A stretch of 49,599 nucleotides of DNA, taken from Anaeromyces robustus (Eukaryota; Neocallimastigomycota; Neocallimastigomycetes; Neocallimastigales; Neocallimastigaceae). A program made the translations under genes and the position numbers. This document shows positions 12,373-28,539 of the stretch, one piece after another (within the stretch, counting starts at the first letter, position 1; every line of letters starts with the position of its first letter). The stretch is taken from positions 92,501 through 142,099 of the forward strand of contig MCFG01000157.1 in NCBI GenBank assembly GCA_002104895.1, given 5' to 3'. The notes below the pieces were generated by a model. The model did not search any database, was not told the DNA's origin, and saw only the letters and a list, made by a program, of their open reading frames with translations.

Positions 12373-12884
12373 TTTCCTTCTTCAGTTTCCATTTTTTCGG
12401 TTGATTCTTCAATATTTTCTTCTTTCTTTTCTTTTTCTTGTTCTTTTTCGTTTTGTTCTTTTTCTTCTTTTTCTTCTTTTTCTTCTTTTTTTTCTGTTTT
12501 ATCATTATCATAAATAGATTCTCTTTCACCTGAAATAGTTAAAATTCTATCTTCATTAATTTCCATTTTAATTTGATCTTTTGTTATTCCTGGTAAATCA
12601 GCATGAATATAATAACTATTTTCATCTTCACTAAGATTAATTTTTGGAATATAATTTGAAGTTAATTTGAAAAGAAGATTTTCTTCATCTTTACAATCAT
12701 TGAAAGCTTTACATAATTGTCTACCTAATGATCTATAAGGATTTATTCTTCTGTTATATTCATGATGATGACCATAATAATGTCTTAATGGACGATTAAA
12801 ACTAAAGAAATCATCATCATTAAAAACATCATCAAATAAATTGTTTTCAAATGGACGACGTTGTTCGAATAAATATAAAGTCTT
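12016..12884 (-). repeat. Left arm of Hsp20 inverted duplication
   Basis: This segment is the inverted, near-identical counterpart of 15420-16283. It covers the whole Hsp20 reading frame plus about 116 bp of 3' flank. The match ends abruptly just beyond a shared AT-rich 23-mer (12016-12038 here; 16261-16283 in the other copy). At the 5' side the match ends essentially at codon 1. Differences are scattered substitutions plus length changes in the acidic and Thr-rich tracts. The two arms are separated by about 2.5 kb. Confidence 0.85.
12132..12884 (-). pseudogene. Small heat-shock protein (Hsp20) copy lacking its start codon
   Basis: The reverse-strand frame is open from 12881 to the stop at 12132-12134 and is nearly identical to the intact Hsp20 at 15420-16163. 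Where that copy has ATG, this one has AAG (12882-12884), and an in-frame TAA lies a few codons upstream, so no upstream ATG can rescue it. The next in-frame Met corresponds to residue 107 of the intact copy (codon at 12566), within the alpha-crystallin domain; starting there would yield a 144-residue fragment missing the first strands. The rest of the frame is undamaged, including the internal acidic insertion, a Thr10 tract (6 Thr in the other copy), the GVLEI motif and the C-terminal IQIQ. This could be a very young pseudogene, a gene using a near-cognate start, or a one-base sequence error beside an A8 run. Confidence 0.75.
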
Positions 12885-13307
12885 TTTTTTGATAATTATT
12901 TTTTATTTCAATAATAGAATTACTTTTTTTGCTTTATTAAACTATATATTTTTATAATTTATAATTAATCGTTTTTCTTTTTTTTTTTTTTTTTTTACTT
13001 GGTTTTAATTAATATATAAAAAATATTAATAAAAAATGTTGAAAATAAAAAATTCTAAAGTCTTTTTAAAACCTTTTATACTTTTTTTTTTTTTTTTGAA
13101 TTAAAAAATATATGATATATTATTTTATTATTTAATTTTTATTATCAATATTGAAAAAAATGTTATTAATAATAATTATAATAATAATATTAAATTTTAG
13201 TATAAACATTAATATATTATTAATTATTATTATTCAAATTATTATTTACTTTTTTAAAACATTTATTTTTTTGGAGTACTACAACCACCTATATTATTTT
13301 GGGAGAA

Positions 13308-13337
13308 GTGCATTTCGGAATCGTGCATTTCGGAATC
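13308..13337 (-). repeat. Two 15-bp iterons upstream of the minus-strand Hsp20
   Basis: Two exact tandem copies of gtgcatttcggaatc, which on the reverse strand read GATTCCGAAATGCAC, occupy 13308-13322 and 13323-13337. They lie about 424 bp upstream of the (lost) Hsp20 start. They are the reverse complement of the iterons at 14864-14908, so relative to each Hsp20 gene the orientation is the same. They could be a regulatory array carried with the duplication, or terminal repeats of an element occupying 13308-14908. The half-site spacing does not match a canonical nGAAnnTTCn heat-shock element. Confidence 0.8.
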
Positions 13338-13448
13338 GTACATTATTGTATGTGGCTTGATGATAAAATATTTTATAGCCACATTTATCAAAAATAAATA
13401 AATAAATAAATAAATAAATATATAAATAACTAAATAAAATCTAAATAA

Positions 13449-13543
13449 TATTTTATTAATAATCTTTTAAATAATATTTTGTTAAAAATTGTATTATAAA
13501 AAAGGACTTGTTCTGTTATCATTAAATAAATAAAACTATTATA
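13449..13543. repeat. Direct repeat, copy 1 (about 95 bp)
   Basis: Matches 13629-13722 at a 180-bp offset with a single one-base length difference. The shared core includes the GC-richer motif ggacttgttctgttatc. The copy is followed by TAAATAA-type simple sequence. No coding meaning is seen. Confidence 0.8.
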
Positions 13544-13628
13544 ATTATTAAATAAATAATTATTGTAATAAATAATATATAAATAAATAAATAAATACAT
13601 AAATAAATAATTAAATAAAATTAAATAT

Positions 13629-13722
13629 TATTTTATTAATAATCTTTTAAATAATATTTTGTTAAAAATTGTATATAAAAAAGGACTTGTTCTGTTATCA
13701 TTAAATAAATAAAACTATTATA
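13629..13722. repeat. Direct repeat, copy 2 (about 94 bp)
   Basis: Second copy of the segment at 13449-13543; gtatat replaces gtattat, and the rest is the same. The pair is a local tandem-like duplication with about 85 bp between copies. Confidence 0.8.
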
Positions 13723-13905
13723 TTTTAAAAATAATTATTTACATAAATATAATACTAATTATTGGAATTATTATAAGAATATGGAGCATATAACAAATAA
13801 TGCTTCAGAATATTTTAATAATTACTTAAATAATTTATTTCCAAAAAAACCTTCATTTTTTTAAATTAATTTATATATTAAAAAAAGAAGAATCCTTATC
13901 CTACA

Positions 13906-14130
13906 ATGATTACGAAAGGAAAATTAATGGAATCTGGAGAAAAAAACAAAAAAAAATTAGAAAAACTGATGAAAAAACAAAAAATAATTAGAAAAACTGA
14001 TGAAATAAAAAATATAATTGAAAATTATAAATATATGGAAAAAGATTATTTTTATAATGGATATGATAGAAAAGATATTGTTGAATTATGGTATAATTGC
14101 TTAATTGATTTAAATAATAAAAAATACTAA
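13906..14130 (+). CDS. Small hypothetical Lys-rich protein or gene remnant
   Basis: A 74-codon frame starting MITKGKLMESGEK and ending YNCLIDLNNKKY. It is not recognised as any family. The first half is Lys/Glu-rich and probably helical (repeated KKLEKLMKKQK-like text). The second half has a more protein-like, aromatic-containing composition (YKYMEKDYFYNGYDRKDIVELWYNCLIDL). It lies between the two inverted iteron arrays. An upstream 27-codon frame (13782-13865) has similar composition, but no splice sites clearly join the two. It could be a decayed gene or the cargo of a small element; equally it could be a chance frame. Confidence 0.3.
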   Translation: MITKGKLMESGEKNKKKLEKLMKKQKIIRKTDEIKNIIENYKYMEKDYFYNGYDRKDIVELWYNCLIDLNNKKY

Positions 14131-14297
14131 TTTTTTATTATAAATTAGTATTTTTCTAACCTTTTTAAATTATATGTTATGCTTAATTATTGTTCTTGTA
14201 ACAATATAAGGAAATAAAATTACTTTAAGATTTTTTTAGCTAGTTTTTAGCTAAATTATATCTAAAACTGATCTATTTAACTATAATTAAAATATAA

Positions 14298-14430
14298 TTA
14301 ATATCAATATCAAAATTTTTAGTATAAAAATATTATTAATATCAATATCAAAATTTTTAATATAAATATATTATTATTAATATCAATATCAAATTTTTTA
14401 GTATAAAAATATTATCAATATCAATGTCAA
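14298..14430. repeat. Tandem repeat, ~38-bp unit
   Basis: The motif atcaatatca recurs at 14303, 14341, 14382 and 14414, each time followed by aaaattttta(g/a)tataaa-type sequence, giving about three and a half imperfect copies of a 32-41-bp unit. The neighbouring stretches 14131-14297 and 14431-14863 are plain AT-rich DNA without recognisable features. Confidence 0.65.
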
Positions 14431-14863
14431 TCTTATTTAGTAAAAATAATAATATCAATTATGTTTAAAAATCATTAAATAAATATTTTTTATTTTTTAT
14501 TATTTTATTAAAATTTTAGTTATTATTATTACAATTTAATAATAAAATAAATTAAAATATTTTATATAAATAATTTTAAATATAAATGAAAAATATTATA
14601 AAATATTAAATAAAATAAAAGACTTTGAAAAAATATGATTTTTGTTTGTTTGTAAAAGTTAATGAATAACTTGAATCTTTCTTTTTTAATTTTTTTTGTA
14701 TTCTTTTGTATTTTTTTTTCAATTCTTTGATTTTATTATAATTTTTTTAATTATTTTTATTTCATTTTATTCCATTTTTTAATTTGTAATTATTAATTAT
14801 AATTTTTAATTATTATTTATTTATATATTCATTTATTTAATATATAAAATTTCATGCGCCACA

Positions 14864-14908
14864 GATTCCGAAATGCACGATTCCGAAATGCACGATTGCG
14901 AAATGCAC
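14864..14908 (+). repeat. Three 15-bp iterons upstream of the plus-strand Hsp20
   Basis: Tandem GATTCCGAAATGCAC at 14864-14878 and 14879-14893, plus a third copy with one change (GATTGCGAAATGCAC) at 14894-14908. They lie about 510 bp upstream of the Hsp20 ATG and are inverted relative to 13308-13337. A GCCACA motif occurs just upstream here and also near the other array. This is a candidate binding-site array, but the protein that would bind it is unknown. Confidence 0.8.
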
Positions 14909-15419
14909 CACATTCATTATTTTTTAATTTTCTACAATCTTCTACATTTTTGTACAATTACCTATTACGTTCTATAAATTTGTACAATTATCTACATTAT
15001 TCGAGGATTATTAATTAAGAATTATTAAAATAAATTATTTATATGTATAATAAATAATTTTTATTAATAATTTTTTTTTTTTTTTCTAATTAATAAATAT
15101 TATATTATTAATAATTATTAAAGATTAAATTATTAATAATTATTAATGAATATTTATTATTATTCCAAGTTTTTTTTTTATGTTAAAAAAATTAATATAT
15201 AAAAACATTGGTAAATTTTTTAATATAAATATGACACAAAAACCAAATATTTTTTTTTTTAATTTTACCTTTTTTTTAATATTCTATATATTAAATAAAA
15301 TAAATTTATATTGAAATAAAAGTTATAAAAATTATAATATTTATTACAAATAACAACAACAACAAAAAAAAAAAAAAAAAACATTTAGATTAATTTATTT
15401 AACAAGCAAATAAAAAAAA
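14909..15419. other. Upstream region of the intact Hsp20 gene
   Basis: AT-rich 5' flank. From 14930 to 15005 it has recurring ttctaca/tgtacaatta(t/c)cta words, some with TTC at 10-base spacing. That only weakly resembles a gapped heat-shock element. It then holds poly(T) and poly(A) tracts and an aacaacaacaac stretch close to the start codon, typical of an unstructured 5' UTR. No convincing TATA position can be chosen in such AT-rich sequence. Confidence 0.35.
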
Positions 15420-16163
15420 ATGACTTTATATTTATACGAACAACGTCGTCCATTTGAAAATAATTTATTTGATAATGTTTTTAATGATGAAGATTTCTTT
15501 AGTTTTAATCGTCCATTAAGACATTATTATGATCATCATCATGAATATAACAGAAGAAGAAATCCTTATAGATCATTAGGTAGACAATTATGTAAAGCTT
15601 TCAATGATTGTAAAGAGGAAGAAAATCTTCTTTTCAAATTAACATCAACTTATATTCCAAAAATTAATCTTAGTGAAGATGAAAATAATTATTATATTCA
15701 TGCTGATTTACCAGGAATAACAAAAGATCAAATTAAAATGGAAATTAATGAAGATAGAATTTTAACTATTTCAGGTGAAAGAGAATCTATTTATGATAAT
15801 GATAAAACAGAAAAAGAAGAAGAAGAAGAAGAAGTCAAAGAAGAAAAAGAACAAAACGAAGAAGAACAAGAAAAAGAAAAGAAAGAAGAAAATATTGAAG
15901 AATCAACCGAAAAAATGGAAACTGAAGAAGGAAATACTACTACTACAACTACTGAAATTAAGAAGAATAATGAAAATAATTATGAAAATAGAAAATATAG
16001 TATAATTGAATGTGGTTATGGTAAATTTTCAAGATCTTTTACTTTACCAGAGGATGCTAATCTTGATAGTATTCAAGCTAAAATGGAAAATGGAGTTTTA
16101 GAAATTATTATTAATAAAATTGAAACTCCTAAATTTCAAAATCGTTCTATTCAAATTCAATAA
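15420..16163 (+). CDS. Small heat-shock protein, Hsp20/alpha-crystallin family
   Basis: A 247-residue ATP-independent holdase chaperone predicted to bind unfolding proteins as an oligomer in the cytosol. The N-terminal arm (1-75) is aromatic and His/Arg-rich. The alpha-crystallin domain starts at about residue 78 (YIPKINLSEDENNYYIHADLPGI) and continues through DRILTISGER (113-122). An acidic Glu/Lys/Thr-rich insertion of about 60 residues (about 131-190) then interrupts the domain in the loop between its two halves. It resumes at YSIIECGYGKFSRSFTLPEDANLDSIQAKMENGVLEIIINK, which holds the NGVLEI signature. The C-terminus ends in an I-x-I-type anchor (SIQIQ). The insertion makes it longer than typical 150-200-residue family members. 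The ATG is preceded by A9. It is intronless and divergent from its start-less twin at 12132-12884. Confidence 0.9.
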   Translation: MTLYLYEQRRPFENNLFDNVFNDEDFFSFNRPLRHYYDHHHEYNRRRNPYRSLGRQLCKAFNDCKEEENLLFKLTSTYIPKINLSEDENNYYIHADLPGITKDQIKMEINEDRILTISGERESIYDNDKTEKEEEEEEVKEEKEQNEEEQEKEKKEENIEESTEKMETEEGNTTTTTTEIKKNNENNYENRKYSIIECGYGKFSRSFTLPEDANLDSIQAKMENGVLEIIINKIETPKFQNRSIQIQ

Positions 16164-16283
16164 AATTATTATTTATTGAAATAATTATAATTATACCATA
16201 GAATCCTTCATTATTTTATTAATCTTTTATCATAAATATTAAAAAATTCTATCTTCTCAATATTATAATTAATTATTATTAAT
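15420..16283 (+). repeat. Right arm of Hsp20 inverted duplication
   Basis: Inverted counterpart of 12016-12884. The similarity begins at the start codon, includes the entire reading frame and continues about 120 bp past the stop, then ends. The 5' flanks of the two copies do not align beyond A-rich sequence except for the distant iterons. Confidence 0.85.
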
Positions 16284-24161
<7,878 letters not shown>

Positions 24162-25284
24162 ATAGATTTTTTACAATTATAATAACTAATAATAAATAAA
24201 TATCTTAATAATTAATAAAATAATAAATAATAATAAATAATATGATTAATTAAACAATAAATAAAATAAATATTATATATTATTTTATATTTATTTGTTG
24301 TAAATTATTTTATTATATTTATTGTTGTTTTAAATATAATATTTGGAATATAAAAGTTTAATATTTTCAAATATTTTTTTATTTATTTTCTTTATTAATT
24401 ATTCTATAATATTTATTGTTTCAAATATAATAAACAAAACGTAATCTTTGATTGTAGTAATAATAATAATATATATATTTCATATGTATGTAGTATATTA
24501 TAATAAAACGATATAAATTTATATTATAAATAATAGTATTATTAAGTTTTACATATATAACTTTATTATTTAATTCTATCTTTAATTTTTTTTTTTTTTT
24601 TTTTTTTTTTTAATTATAATAATAATCATATCCAATTATTTATTTTTCTTTTTTTACATCAATAATTTTAAAATAATAGAATAAAAAAAAATTAATTAAA
24701 AAAATAATTATAATAAAACACCTTTTTTAAAAAAAATGATATATATTTATTATTATTTAATAATAATAATAATAGTATAATTAAATCTAATGATTTAAAA
24801 AGTATTTTCTTTGGTTTTTATTTTATTCATTTTGTTTCATTTTTGTTTTTTTGTTCACTTTATTTTTCTTTTTTTTAAGTTTATTATTTTCATTATTAAT
24901 ATTATAAAAAAAATTTTAATTAATATGGCTTGTTTAAACTAAATGACAGTTTAAAATTAATTATACATAAGGCATTATATGACTTATATGGCGCATATTT
25001 TATTTAATTATATTTATATTATGAGCAGCAAAAAAATTTTTTTTTTTTTTTTTTGATTATTTAATCTAATATAATAGATTTTATATATAATTTATTAATA
25101 TATGAACATTATATAATTTTATTTATAATTTTTATATTAAAAGAAAAAATTTTTAATATAAAAAAAAAGAAAAAAGAAATTAATTTTACATTTTAATTTT
25201 TATTTCTTAAAATTATAAAAAGAAAAAAAAAAAAAAATTAAATTAATTTATATCATTTTATAATTTTATTTTAATTATTACAAG
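24162..25284. other. Intergenic region between tRNase Z and prefoldin 5
   Basis: AT-rich, with poly(T) runs near 24589 and 25036. A hairpin with 8-bp arms tttaaact (24933-24940) and agtttaaa (24948-24955) sits about 340 bp upstream of the prefoldin ATG. Just after it are the GC-richer words aaggcattatatgac and atggcgcata. These may belong to the prefoldin promoter, but no named element is recognised. Confidence 0.35.
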
Positions 25285-27263
25285 ATGTCTGAAAAGGAAA
25301 AGCCAACTACTACAGTTATTGATCTTGCTCAACTTCCAATGGAACAACTTCAAGCTGTTAGACAACAAATTGAAGAGGTGATTGTTATATACATGCATAC
25401 ACACATACATTAAAAATAATTAAAATCAATAAACCATATAATAAAAAGTATAAAATAAATAAATAAATAAGTAAAAATGAAGAAAAAAAATAGTCAAACA
25501 TGGTTTAAAATGAAAATTATAAACTTTATTTTTTAATTATAAATTTTACTTTAATTTCAACAATATCATTAAGAATTAAATTTATCAAATTTTTATTTTA
25601 AATGAAATCAATTTTAAAATATTATATATATATATATATGCTTAATAAAAATAATAAAAATTGATAAAATGAACTTTGTAATTATAATATCTAAATCAAA
25701 ATAAACCGAAGTTGAATTTAAAATATATATATAATTAAAAGATTAAAAAATAATTAATCGAAATAGAATTACATAATTCAATTAAATCATATATAATAAT
25801 ATACAATTATTATATATACTTTACTGATGAAATTCAATTACTTATTTTAATTTTCAATAAATATTTAATCTTAAAAAAAAAATATTTATCCTTACAAAAT
25901 AAACTAACTTAAATATATCTTAATATAAAAACGATACTTTTTTTTCCCAATATTTAAACCGAATATATTATAAATAATAATGGGGAAATATTTTCAAATA
26001 AATATAAAAATTATTTATAATAACCCATATATATAGGAAATTACTCATTTAACTGAATCTTATTCTGCTTTAAAATTAGCTCAAACCAAATTCAACACTA
26101 ACATTGATTGTATTAACACTGTAAAGAAATTAAATGATGGTAAATCTTTATAATAAATAAATTATTACTAATATTATTATTTCTTTATTTATCATTATTA
26201 TTATTATTTAATGTTTATTTTTTGATTTGTTCAATTTCGTAAGGAAATTTAAAAATCATACGTATCATACATGATACATTATACATGATATTTATCAATA
26301 TTTTTTATAAATTTTATATAATAAATATTAATTAAAATTTTCATATATTAATTCAATTTACTTAATATTATATTTTTTTTTATATATATTTTTTTTTTCT
26401 TTTTTTTTTTTTTTTTTTTTTAATTTATATAATTAAAACAAAGGTGACAATATTCTTGTTCCACTTACCGTTTCTATATCCTTTAACATATATTATGAAA
26501 TTTCAAACTTATTATAAAAAAAAAAATTAAAAAAGTATTAATTATATATATAATTACACCTTAACTTATTTTCTTTTTTTCTTGTTCTGTTTTTATTTCG
26601 ATGCTCTTACTTATATGTTCCAGGTCAATTAGCAAACAAAGATAAAGTTATTGTTGATGTTGGTACTGGTTACTATGTTGAAAAGGTTTATATTTTCTTC
26701 CAAATACTTATAATTATTTTATATTATTAAAATATATATATTAGAATAATTATAATATATTATATTATTATCAATTATATATAATTATTTTAACAATGAC
26801 AATAATTATTAAATATTTATCATATACCATATTATAATTATTTTACTTTATTTATTTATATAATATAATAGAATTTAGATGATGCTAAGAAATTTTTCGA
26901 AAAGAAGAATGGTTTCTTAAAAGATAATTTAAGTAAACTTCAAAAATCAATTATCAGTAGACAAGATCAAAATAAGGGTATAATTATTATTATTATTATT
27001 AATTATTATTATTAATTATTATTATTATTATTATTTTCTTATCGTTCGATTTCATAAATTTAATAATATTATATATATATATTTTTTTTTGTATGAATAA
27101 ATCCAAATAATAAATATAACTAAAATATTAAAATTATTATTATTATATTTTTATCTTATTTTTAACTAAATCATTAATTAAAAATGAAATAATAATAGCT
27201 ATTATTGAAGTACTACAAGTTAAATTAAATGAAGCCCAAAAAGAAAAAGCTAAAAGCAAGTAA
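25285..27263 (+). CDS. Prefoldin subunit 5 (GIM5-like), with one AT-AC intron
   Basis: An alpha-type subunit of the hexameric prefoldin complex, which hands nascent actin and tubulin to the CCT chaperonin in the cytosol. I infer six exons: 25285-25377, 26037-26139, 26444-26475, 26611-26685, 26872-26977 and 27199-27263. They sum to 474 nt and give 157 aa, the usual size (about 155). N- and C-terminal coiled-coil helices flank the beta-hairpin core. Diagnostic text includes LAQLPMEQLQAVRQQIEE (14-31), NILVPLTVSLYVPG (68-81) and VDVGTGYYVEK, all close to known family members. Introns 1, 2, 4 and 5 are GT..AG. Intron 3 begins ATATCCTTT and ends CTTAC; only that junction restores the conserved PLTxSLYxPG block. 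Intron 1 is 659 bp with an unusual GTGATT donor. The ATG is preceded by acaag. Confidence 0.9.
26476..26610 (+). other. U12-type AT-AC intron (prefoldin 5 intron 3)
   Basis: A 135-bp intron whose 5' end ATATCCTTT (26476-26484) is an exact match to the U12-class donor consensus RTATCCTTT. Its 3' end is CTCTTAC. Upstream, CACCTTAAC (about 26557-26565) matches 7 of 9 positions of the branch consensus TTCCTTAAC. It is followed by a pyrimidine-rich stretch in which the terminal AC at 26609-26610 is the first AC or AG. The branch-to-acceptor distance of 46 nt is longer than usual for metazoan U12 introns (about 10-20). A weaker alternative branch (TTTCGAT, A at 26601) lies at normal distance. The junction is phase 0 and gives ...PLTVS|LYVPG. 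No GT..AG alternative preserves the protein. Confidence 0.85.
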
Positions 27264-28040
27264 ACCTTTAATTGAAAGCAAATGAATAAAAATGAAAACC
27301 AAAAAAAAAATTAAATAATAAAAAAGAATAATAAAAAAAAAATGAGAAGATAATGACGATAAAAAAAAATAAAATTTAATCAACAAATTATCAAATAATA
27401 TATTTCACCATATAAAAATACATAATATATAAACATTTTATCTGGGAAAAAAAAAAAAAAAAAAAATAGAAATAAAAACATTCTATTCAATAATTTTCTT
27501 TTTTCTTTTACAATGTAAAATATAAAGAAAAAATAATTATTAATCTTAAAAATTTGCACATATCAATATTTATACTATAAAAAAAATAATAATAATAATA
27601 AATAAATAAATAAATTAATAAAATATAATAATAATATAAAAATTAAAAAAAAAAAAAAAAGTATATATATATATATATATATATAATGAAATAAAATAAA
27701 ATAAAAAATAAAAAATAAAATGTATATATTATTCTTTAATAATATAATATATGCATAATTTTTTGTCTATTTACATAATAATAAATATAGACTAATATAA
27801 ATATTCGTGTATATAGAAAAGAGTTGTTCTATTATTATTATGGTTTATATATATTTATCCACAATATATATATATATAATCAATTATTATTTAATAATAT
27901 AGTTTGTTAATGAGGAGTCAACAAATTTAAATATTAAATTATTATTTTGTTTATTTGTTTATTTATTTATGTTTTAAAAATAATTAATAATACATCTTTT
28001 CATTTATTCTTTGATAAATTGTAAAATAAAGTTTTATATA

Positions 28041-28072
<32 letters not shown>

Positions 28073-28467
28073 AAGTTCAAATTTGTAATATTTAATTGAT
28101 ACGGTTAAAATAAATGAATAGTTACAGAATAATTATATGAATATTACTATATAAATGAAACAAAGATTAAATATAATAATAATAATAATAATAAACTATT
28201 AAATAATATTATATGATTTTAGTTTCATTGATTCTAGTAATCTAGTAACTGTTATTTTAATTATATTTATTTCTTTTTTAAAGTTTTTTTTAAAAATTTA
28301 TCAAGTTAGTATAATTAATATCACCTGTTATTTTCTTTAAATATTACATCAATGTTTAACTAAGAATTTTTAAAGATATTAATAAACAAAGCTCATATAT
28401 TTATTAATATATGCTATATATTATTAATTTGATTAATAATAAATTACAAGTGTATAAAAAAATAATA

Positions 28468-28484
28468 ATAATAAATTAAAATAG

Positions 28485-28522
<38 letters not shown>

Positions 28523-28539
28523 CTATTTTAATTTATTAT
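28468..28539. repeat. Perfect palindrome with (AT)n centre
   Basis: The arm ataataaattaaaatagtt (28468-28486) is the exact reverse complement of 28521-28539. The centre, 28487-28520, is (AT)17, so the whole 72-bp segment is one uninterrupted palindrome able to extrude as a cruciform. No flanking duplication was identified. Confidence 0.85.

Larger units (their letters stand above)
12885..13905. other. Divergent spacer, left half
   Basis: DNA upstream of the minus-strand Hsp20. It contains poly(T) runs near 12976 and 13083, iterons at 13308-13337, a small hairpin right after them (atgtggct 13350-13357 with agccacat 13377-13384), and a duplicated ~95-bp segment (13449-13543 and 13629-13722). 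A 27-codon frame beginning at 13782 (MEHITNNASEY...) ends at a stop before the next feature and is listed here only as a possible gene remnant. Confidence 0.45.

Noticed and set aside
13151-13360. 69-residue frame rich in Ile ending in AFRNR repeats
   Set aside because: Simple translation of AT-rich DNA plus the 15-bp iterons; no start context or protein-like composition.
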